Of a DNA stretch of 64,000 bases, positions 58,854-64,000 are shown in pieces. Each line of letters begins with the position of its first letter. The first letter of the stretch is position 1. The stretch spans positions 54,283-118,282 of the forward strand of contig CAZMYW010000008.1 in NCBI GenBank assembly GCA_964570625.1. Direction: 5' to 3'. The stretch is from JBFLXB01 sp964570625 (GTDB lineage Bacteria > Nitrospirota > Nitrospiria > 2-01-FULL-66-17). The position numbers and the translations under genes were made by a program. Below the pieces are notes generated by a model, which worked only from the letters and a program-made list of their open reading frames with translations, was not told the origin of the DNA and made no database searches.

Positions 58854-59281
58854 TGGACGGGTCGCACACCCTGACCGAGCAGGAAGTGAGCCGCCTCCTG
58901 ACCCAAGCGACCACCATCGCGGTGGTCGGGCTGTCGGCGAATCCGGAGAAGCCGTCGCACTACGTGCCGAAGTACCTGCTGGAGCAGGGGTATACGATTA
59001 TCCCGGTCAACCCTATGGCCAAAGGGGAGATTCTTGGGAAAACCGTGTATCCCTCGCTGCGCGAGGTGCCGGGTCCAATCGACATTGTGGACATTTTCAG
59101 GCCCGCAGCGGACGTTCCACCGATCGTGGACGAGGCGATCGCGATCCGTGCCAAAGCCGTGTGGATGCAAGAGGGGATCGTGAACAACGCCGCGGCCGAC
59201 CGGGCCAGAGCCGCCGGCTTGCAAGTCGTGATGGACAGATGCATGATGAAGGTGCATCGCACCCATGGGGGTGCGACATGA
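58853..59281 (+). CDS. CoA-binding domain protein (YccU-like)
   Basis: This 142-aa Rossmann-fold protein has the CoA_binding_2 layout: TIAVVGLSANPEKPSHYVPKYLLEQGYTIIPVNP, YPSLREVPGPIDIVDIFRPA, AVWMQEGIVNNAAADRARAAGLQVVMDRCMMKVH. It corresponds to E. coli YccU (137 aa), which binds CoA; function unknown. ATG 58853 shares its A with the uspA TGA stop. The last codons (RTHGGAT) and the stop lie in copy 1 of the structured repeat array at 59255. Confidence 0.92.
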   Translation: MDGSHTLTEQEVSRLLTQATTIAVVGLSANPEKPSHYVPKYLLEQGYTIIPVNPMAKGEILGKTVYPSLREVPGPIDIVDIFRPAADVPPIVDEAIAIRAKAVWMQEGIVNNAAADRARAAGLQVVMDRCMMKVHRTHGGAT

Positions 59282-59510
59282 AAATTGCTGGCCGAAGGCC
59301 CATCACAACACCTGGCGCAGCAAATTCATCGCTCGCGATATAGCGAGCGACATGCAGATGGGGCCGTCAGGCTGTCCGTAAATTTGGCGAAGCAAAGTGC
59401 ATCGCGCCCGTCTGGGCGCGACATAAAAATCTCGGGCCGAGCCCTTCGGAACACTTGGCGAAGCAAGGTTCATCGCTCGCGGTAGCGAGCGACATGCACC
59501 CGCGAACGGG
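59255..59510. repeat. four-copy structured tandem repeat (~72-bp unit, two hairpins per unit)
   Basis: Each unit starts CATCGC, continues as a 7-bp stem and 4-6-nt loop, and closes with GCGACAT. Stem arms are 59258-59264/59269-59275 (CGCACCC/GGGTGCG), 59330-59336/59343-59349 (CGCTCGC/GCGAGCG), 59403-59409/59414-59420 (CGCGCCC/GGGCGCG) and 59474-59480/59485-59491 (CGCTCGC/GCGAGCG). Spacing is 72, 73 and 71 bp. After each stem comes a second small hairpin (for example 59290-59293/59297-59300 and 59434-59437/59441-59444) and, in copies 1-3, GGCG(A/C)AGCAA at 59314, 59386 and 59457. Copy 4 ends after its second hairpin (59499-59510). Copy 1 overlaps the end of the CoA-binding gene. Confidence 0.8.
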
Positions 59511-59674
59511 CCTATTCGCTCGTTCCTCCAGATTCGACACCATTCCGGCTCGGGCGAGTCGGTTCCGGCGCGTTCATCGATAGTTCATTACGGAAAAATG
59601 GGGTTCGCCCCGGCAAAGGCGCAAGACCCAACAAGGTCTCGTGTCGGCGCGTGACTAAAAGGAGGAAATCAACC

Positions 59675-60187
59675 ATGGAAACGAAGCACGATTCGGACAG
59701 CAGGGAGACCGAAGCCACGATCGAAGCTCACCTCAGGGCATGGGCCGCTGAAATCGAGCAATTGAAAGCCAAGGTAGACCGCGAAGTGGCGGAGGCAAAA
59801 AAAGACTACTACGAACAGGTGGACGGGCTGCGCCGCGAAGTCGAAGGGCAGCTTCTGAAGTGGAGCTACGAGCTCAAAGAGCTCAAGTCCCAAGCGGGCC
59901 AAACCGACGTCCGGCAGGCGGTGAGGGATCTCCGTGGCAAACTCGACGAGGAACTCAAAGCCTGGGGCCCGCAGATCGACTTGCTCAAGGCGAAGGCCAC
60001 GAAAGCTGAAGCCGAGGCCAAACGGATGATGGATGAGTTCGTGCGGAGGCGGGACGAGTTGAAGCAGGAGCTGGCAGGACTCAAGGGATCGAGCGAGGCG
60101 GCGTGGAGCGAGATGAGGACGGGTGTCGGGAAGGCTTGGGAGGAACTCAAGACCGGCCTGAAGAGCGCCGGTGAAAAGTTCAAGTAA
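59675..60187 (+). CDS. coiled-coil protein of unknown function
   Basis: This 170-aa highly charged, nearly all-helical protein is rich in Glu/Lys/Ala with heptad-like spacing (AHLRAWAAEIEQLKAKVDREVAEAKKDYYEQVDGL and onward), and has no TM segment or signal peptide. AAAAGGAGG precedes ATG 59675. Short coiled-coil proteins of this kind often accompany stress or ribosome-associated functions, but I cannot assign one. It follows the structured repeat array by about 165 bp; 59511-59674 contains no other gene I can support. Confidence 0.8.
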   Translation: METKHDSDSRETEATIEAHLRAWAAEIEQLKAKVDREVAEAKKDYYEQVDGLRREVEGQLLKWSYELKELKSQAGQTDVRQAVRDLRGKLDEELKAWGPQIDLLKAKATKAEAEAKRMMDEFVRRRDELKQELAGLKGSSEAAWSEMRTGVGKAWEELKTGLKSAGEKFK

Positions 60188-60244
60188 CAGATTATCTACT
60201 GGCGTGGTTCCTGACGCCCTCACAGTGACGTCGATAGCGGCCTG

Positions 60245-61258
60245 ATGGGACCTCCTGAAGGGTCTCGTGCGGGTGGCCACCCGCACGCGGAGTCTGGCCA
60301 CGGTCACACCCACGGCGCCGCGGACCCGGCATTGTTGAGCTCTCAGCGCGGCATTTGGGCGATCAAGTGGTCCATGGTGGCGCTCGGCGCCACCGCGTTG
60401 AGCCAGGCCGTGGTGGTGGCGATCTCAGGGAGCGCCGCGCTGCTGGCCGATACGATCCACAATATCGGCGACGCGGCCACCGCATTGCCGTTATGGGCCG
60501 CGTTCCGGCTGGGCACGCGACCGCCCACGAAACGGTTCACGTACGGCTACGGACGATTCGAGGATCTGGCCGGTGTGGTCATCGTCCTCGTGATTCTCGC
60601 GAGCGCCTGCGTGGCGGGTTACACCTCTATCCAACGTCTGGCGCATCCTGAACCGGTTGCGTATTTGTGGGTGGTTGCCGCGGCCGCGATCATCGGGTTC
60701 TTGGGCAACGAGGCGGTGGCCCTGTTCCGCATCAAGGTAGGCAAAGAAATCGGTAGCGCCGCGCTCATTGCCGACGGGTATCACGCCCGGGTCGATGGGT
60801 TGACGAGCCTGGCGGTGTTGCTTGGCGCGGCTGGCGTGTGGCTGGGGTATCCCTGGGCCGACCCGGTGGTCGGCCTCGTGATCACGGCGGCGATCCTAAA
60901 AATTGTGTGGGACTCCGGAAAAGCCGTGTTGATCCGCCTGCTTGACGGTGTCGATACGGAAGTCATGGATGAGATCCAACACACTGTCCGCCATATCGAC
61001 GGGGTCCACAGCGTCACGGAAGTGCGCGTCCGCTGGCTGGGCCACCGTCTGCACGCCGAGGTCAACGTCTCGGTGGACTCCGACTTGTCCGTCACGAAGG
61101 GTCACCACATTGCCATGAACGTGCAGCACGACTTGTTGCACCATCTGCGCTACCTCGCCAGCGCCACGGTCCACGTGGACCCCCGGGACAGCTCAGGTGA
61201 GCACCATCACCGCGCCGCGAATCACTCGCACGACGACCTGCCCACGCACTCGCATTAA
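60245..61258 (+). CDS. cation diffusion facilitator (CDF) family metal transporter
   Basis: This 337-aa inner-membrane proton-coupled metal exporter has six TM segments in residues ~38-240, metal-site motifs HNIGD (His72, Asp76) in TM2 and DGYHARVD (Asp177, Asp184) in TM5, and a cytosolic ferredoxin-like domain (~245-310, VHSVTEVRVRWLGHRLHAEVNVSVD). Both termini are His-rich (HPHAESGHGHTH and EHHHRAANHSHDDLPTHSH), typical of Zn2+/Cd2+/Co2+ transporters. Specificity is not certain. It ends flush against the convergent fn3 gene. Confidence 0.93.
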   Translation: MGPPEGSRAGGHPHAESGHGHTHGAADPALLSSQRGIWAIKWSMVALGATALSQAVVVAISGSAALLADTIHNIGDAATALPLWAAFRLGTRPPTKRFTYGYGRFEDLAGVVIVLVILASACVAGYTSIQRLAHPEPVAYLWVVAAAAIIGFLGNEAVALFRIKVGKEIGSAALIADGYHARVDGLTSLAVLLGAAGVWLGYPWADPVVGLVITAAILKIVWDSGKAVLIRLLDGVDTEVMDEIQHTVRHIDGVHSVTEVRVRWLGHRLHAEVNVSVDSDLSVTKGHHIAMNVQHDLLHHLRYLASATVHVDPRDSSGEHHHRAANHSHDDLPTHSH

Positions 61259-62346
61259 CTACTGCAGGATCTCCACCCAACCTAAGTCAGCCGTCGGCAG
61301 CGTCCCAGCGGAATTCGCGCCCACCTGGATCGCCAGTCGCGGATTGGTCAACGCTTGCGTCGGCGTCCCGGTGAGTTGAACCCACGTGGCTCCGTCGTTC
61401 GTCGAGTAATACGCCCTAAACGTGTTGGTCGCCGGGGCTCGGTCCAGCCGCAAGATAAGGTTCCCGTTATTCGTCAGCGGCCCCTGACCCATGCCCGTCG
61501 TGGTACCTCCGACTTCTCGGAAAAATCCCACTCCCGGGCTGCCCGCATAGTTGCGATACACTGCGACGTACGTGTTGTCGTCCTGGTAGGCCATGAGGTC
61601 GACCTGTTGGAAATTCGCCACCGGGCTGAACGCCGCGATCTTCAGCCGGATACTCGTCCAATTACTCGGCAGACTCCGGAGCAACATGTTTTGAGAGTTA
61701 TTGTGGCTCTGCCAGATTTGCCCGCGACCCAATGGGATTCGAATGGTGCCGGCGTGGGTCGTCTGATTGTAATTCACCGCGAGAGACCCGCTCTGTTCCG
61801 TATTCCGGTCCGCTCCGCCGGCTGTCTTGGCTATGAAGCTCCACCCATCCGCGAGCAGTGCTGATCTGCTCGGGTAGGCGAAGTGGACACGAGCGGTCGT
61901 GTCCGGCCCGGCTAACGTTCGGAGGGCAACGTTGCCGGAGGTGGCGAGATTACCGGCGGCGTCGCGGCTCAGGACTCTGAAATTATAGGTGGTGGTGGCG
62001 GCGAGGCCGGTGAGAGCCTGAGCGTGGGTGGTCAGCAGGCTGCTATTGAGGGCGGTAGTGGCGCCATAGGCCGTGGTTGTCCCGTATTGAATTTGGGTGG
62101 AGGCCGCTTCGCTGGTCGTCCACCGAACCGTTGCGCCGGTGGTAGTAATACTCCCGACCGACACGGCGGAGATCGTTGGAGCGGTCGTGTCTGGCGCGGC
62201 TAAGGTTCGGAAGGTTGCGTTGCTGGAAGTGGCGAGATTCCCGGCGGCGTCGCGGCTCAGGACTCTGAAATTATAGGTGGTGGCGGCGGCGAGGCCGGTG
62301 AGGGCTTGGGCGTGAACGGTGAGCGGCGTGCTGTTCAGGCTGGTGT
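61259..62346 (-). pseudogene. fibronectin type III repeat protein, 5' end removed at the IS boundary
   Basis: The minus-strand frame enters from the IS3 element at 62346 and encodes two near-identical fn3 units (period about 300 bp: HAQALTGLAA(A/T)TTYNFRVLS-RDAAGNLATS both times), then a ~200-residue C-terminal jelly-roll-like domain (ADGWSFIAKTAGGADRN ... FYSTNDGATWVQLTG ... LGWVEILQ). It is probably the end of a large exported adhesin or polysaccharide-binding protein. The N-terminus with signal peptide is missing, and the DNA beyond the IS is unrelated, so the gene is not intact here. Its stop is adjacent to the CDF stop (0-bp gap). Confidence 0.75.
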
Positions 62347-62416
62347 TGACCTTCCCCCCGTGTAGCGGTCCAGTGTAAAGTTCGGCCTGCGGTCGCTCAC
62401 GAGAGGAGCAGCAGGC

Positions 62417-62683
62417 ATGCGAACGGCGCGATTTACTGAGGAGCAGATTATCGGGATCCTGAAGGAGGCGGAAGCGGGGCTGAAGGTTCCGGAGCTGTGC
62501 CGCAAACATGGGATCTCCGACGTCACGTTCTACAAGTGGCGGTCGAAATTCGGCGGGTTGGAAGTCTCGGAGGCTCGGCGCTTACGGGCCCTAGAAGAGG
62601 AGAACCGCCGTCTCAAGCACATTGTCGCTGAGCAAGCCTTGGATCTCCGGGCGCTCAAGGATGTTGTCGCAAAAAAGTGGTGA
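62417..62683 (+). CDS. IS3-family transposase OrfA
   Basis: This 88-aa protein has a helix-turn-helix (FTEEQIIGILKEAEAGLKVPELCRKHGISDVTFYKWRSKFGG) and a leucine-zipper-like end (LRALEEENRRLKHIVAEQALDLRALKDVV), the standard OrfA of the IS407/IS3 group. GAGAGGAGC precedes the ATG. It ends just after the slippery site. Confidence 0.93.
   Translation: MRTARFTEEQIIGILKEAEAGLKVPELCRKHGISDVTFYKWRSKFGGLEVSEARRLRALEEENRRLKHIVAEQALDLRALKDVVAKKW
62671..62677 (+). promoter_or_regulatory. -1 programmed ribosomal frameshift site
   Basis: The heptamer A AAA AAG is in the exact zero frame of orfA (codons AAA at 62672, AAG at 62675). A -1 slip there continues with GTG GTG ACG into orfB, producing the OrfAB transposase as in other IS3 elements. 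Confidence 0.8.
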
Positions 62684-63549
62684 CGCCGCCCGCGCGGCGT
62701 GAGGCGATGACCATGACCAGAACGAACCACGGGTTGAGCGAGCGGCGCGCCTGCCGACTGTTGGGGGTGAGCCGCACGGGGTACCGCACCCCACCGCGAC
62801 CGGACCGGAACGCCCGGCTGCGCGTGCGCCTGCGGGAGTTGGCCGAGCTGCGGCGACGAGCCGGTTGCGCCTTGCTGTATGCCCTCCTGCGCCGGGAGGG
62901 CTGGACGGTCAATCACAAGCGCGTGGAACGGCTCTATCGCGCCGAAGGGCTGTCGCTGCGACGCCGCCGGCGCCACAAGCGGCCCAGCCATCTGCGCGTG
63001 ATTCGGCCCGCGCCCCAACGGGTCAATGAGCGCTGGGCCATGGACTTTGTGACCGATAGTTTGGTCAACGGCCGGCGCTTTCGGGCGCTGACGATCGTGG
63101 ACGAGTTTTCCCGCGAGAGTCCCGTGATCGAGGCGGACTTCTCGCTGCCGGGGCTCCGGGTGGCCCGGGTGCTCGACCGGCTGGCTGACACGCGGGGCCT
63201 GCCGCAGGTGATCCAGGTGGATAACGGGCCGGAGTTTGCGGGCCGGGCGCTGGATGAGTGGGCCCACCGCCACGGGGTGCGATTGCAGTTCATCCAGCCG
63301 GGCAAGCCCATCCAGAATGCCTTCATCGAGAGTTTCAACGGCCGGTTGCGGGATGAGTGTCTCAATGAACATCTCTTCACCAGTCTGGCGGACGCACAGA
63401 CCACGATCGAACGCTGGCGGGTTGATTACAATCGGCATCGCCCCCACGGCTCCCTGGGCTACCTGACCCCTGAGGAGTTCGCACAGCGCCATCAGCTCAG
63501 GCCATCAGACCACGGTCCGAACTTATCACTGGTACCGGAAATGGGGTAA
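62677..63549 (+). CDS. IS3-family transposase OrfB (DDE integrase domain)
   Basis: This 290-aa rve-type integrase has the DDE triad in MDFVTDSL (Asp), IQVDNGPEFAGRALDEW (Asp) and NAFIESFNGRLRDECLNEH (Glu), and the IS3 C-terminal YNRHRPHGSLGYLTPEEFA. It is normally made as an OrfAB fusion through the -1 frameshift at 62671. The frame is intact, so this copy could be active. Confidence 0.93.
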   Translation: MVTPPARREAMTMTRTNHGLSERRACRLLGVSRTGYRTPPRPDRNARLRVRLRELAELRRRAGCALLYALLRREGWTVNHKRVERLYRAEGLSLRRRRRHKRPSHLRVIRPAPQRVNERWAMDFVTDSLVNGRRFRALTIVDEFSRESPVIEADFSLPGLRVARVLDRLADTRGLPQVIQVDNGPEFAGRALDEWAHRHGVRLQFIQPGKPIQNAFIESFNGRLRDECLNEHLFTSLADAQTTIERWRVDYNRHRPHGSLGYLTPEEFAQRHQLRPSDHGPNLSLVPEMG

Positions 63550-63554
63550 GGTCA

Positions 63555-63861
63555 ACAGCATACACAACAGCATCACTAACGATGCTTGCCACCCGCATCT
63601 GGGCTATGGGGTTTTCGTCAAGGGCGCGGTCAAAGGTATCTTGCGACTCGCCAAAAAGCTTCCGATGAAGTGGCGGTCTCGAATTTACGTATACGTATCT
63701 CCCGGCTGCTTCGCCAAGGATGGGACGTTCGATTGCTTCGTAGAGAATATCTTCATATTGATCTGGGCCATGCTGCTCGCGAAAATCAACCTTGCACGTG
63801 GCTAATGCGAGCTTGCTATCGGTTCGTTTTGCTTTGGCTTCTATTGAAGCTTTAGCGCCCC
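63555..63861 (-). pseudogene. coding fragment trapped between two inverted IS copies
   Basis: The 307-bp interval has one frame open along its whole length on the minus strand (about 101 codons, no stop), including RTDSKLALATCKVDFREQHG, DQYEDILYEAIERPILGEAA and DENPIAQMRVASIVSDAVVYA. Its GC content is lower than that of the surrounding genes. Both ends run into IS DNA, so it is an internal piece of a gene whose family I do not recognise. A start codon is not visible within the fragment at a ribosome site. Confidence 0.5.
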
Positions 63862-64000
63862 TGACCTTACCCCATTTCCGGTACCAGTGATAAGTTCGGA
63901 CCGTGGTCTGATGGCCTGAGCTGATGGCGCTGTGCGAACTCCTCAGGGGTCAGGTAGCCCAGGGAGCCGTGGGGGCGATGCCGATTGTAATCAACCCGCC
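63862..64000 (-). mobile_element. second IS3-family copy, inverted, cut by window end
   Basis: The 139 bp from 63862 are identical, in reverse complement, to the last 139 bp of the first element, starting with its terminal TGACCTTACCCC. The remainder lies outside the window. Confidence 0.9.
63867..64000 (-). CDS. IS3-family OrfB, C-terminal part of second copy
   Basis: The frame encodes the same C-terminus as the first OrfB (YNRHRPHGSLGYLTPEEFA through LVPEMG, stop TAA at 63867-63869). The N-terminal part lies beyond the window. Confidence 0.88.
   Translation of the reverse strand, partial: RVDYNRHRPHGSLGYLTPEEFAQRHQLRPSDHGPNLSLVPEMG

Larger units (their letters stand above)
62347..63554 (+). 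mobile_element. IS3-family insertion sequence (IS407-like), 1208 bp
   Basis: It is bounded by imperfect terminal inverted repeats starting TGACCTT (62347) and ending AAGGTCA (63554); the repeats stay similar for about 38 bp (shared CCAGTG and AAGTTCGG). It contains orfA and orfB in two frames with a programmed -1 frameshift site. Flanks (GGTGT and ACAGC) show no target duplication, so this copy has recombined since insertion. A second copy of the same element begins at 63862 in the opposite orientation. Confidence 0.9.

Noticed and set aside
59255..59510. CRISPR array
   Set aside because: The stems that would be repeats vary in sequence while the linkers are the constant part, the opposite of CRISPR, and there are no cas genes nearby.

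Overview
The window comes from a GC-rich Gram-negative bacterium. A C-terminal Phe beta-barrel protein, HflK/HflC, an LpoA-like lipoprotein-type binding protein, several periplasmic c-type cytochromes and a PEP-CTERM protein all point to an outer membrane and an active periplasm. Most gene order is chromosomal housekeeping (ispH, rel, recJ, trpS, purA, truA, engB, moeA, tRNA-Lys, tRNA-Glu). The mix of high-GC housekeeping genes, multihaem cytochromes, PEP-CTERM and a 63-aa CxxC/CxxC zinc-ribbon protein suggests a Nitrospirota- or Methylomirabilota-like lineage. That placement is inference; no 16S gene is present.

Layout. 0-8.4 kb: an M14 deacylase (cut by the window edge) and a FIST sensor, divergent from a TetR/SDR pair with a visible palindromic operator; then a quinone oxidoreductase, ispH with a clear promoter, a pentahaem cytochrome, and a 126-bp palindromic repeat beside a DUF2203 gene. 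8.4-20 kb: rel and recJ on the minus strand, then an aldehyde dehydrogenase, HrpB helicase, a TMTC-like membrane TPR glycosyltransferase and a methyltransferase. 19.6-25 kb: small envelope genes, including an NlpC/P60 protein lacking its catalytic-Cys segment and an orphan C-terminal piece of an AlkC-like repair protein, then an RRM protein, a cupin and a yqjD-yqjE-yqjK-like operon. 25-33 kb: hflKC, an AIM24 protein, then a tightly overlapping run M48 peptidase / zinc ribbon / methyltransferase / moeA / Lrp-ACT domain / FG-GAP lipoprotein. 33-36 kb: a dihaem oxidoreductase fused to a beta-propeller. 37-42 kb: a fatty-acid cluster (acyl-CoA ligase, thiolase, 3-hydroxyacyl-CoA dehydrogenase, enoyl-CoA hydratase) behind a strong promoter. 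42-52 kb: a GAF histidine kinase with a PilZ protein, truA, amidase, LpoA-like protein, M50 protease, trpS, and dppDF-type ATPases without permeases. 52-58 kb: engB, a MauG/CcpA-type dihaem peroxidase with a cupredoxin, a strong terminator, purA, two tRNA genes and a low-GC PEP-CTERM remnant. 57-61 kb: PRPP synthase-like, UspA and CoA-binding genes, a structured repeat array, a coiled-coil protein and a CDF metal transporter. 61-64 kb: an fn3 protein truncated by an IS3-family element, and a second inverted copy of the same element enclosing a 307-bp coding fragment.

The most unusual signal is at 59255-59510: four head-to-tail copies of a ~72-bp unit. Each contains a 7-bp stem whose two arms change together between copies, plus a second small hairpin and a constant GGCGAAGCAA-type linker. 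This is the pattern expected of a selected RNA or DNA structure, and nothing else in the window explains it. The right end (59-64 kb) and the strip around 56.7-57.3 kb look like the most recently rearranged DNA.
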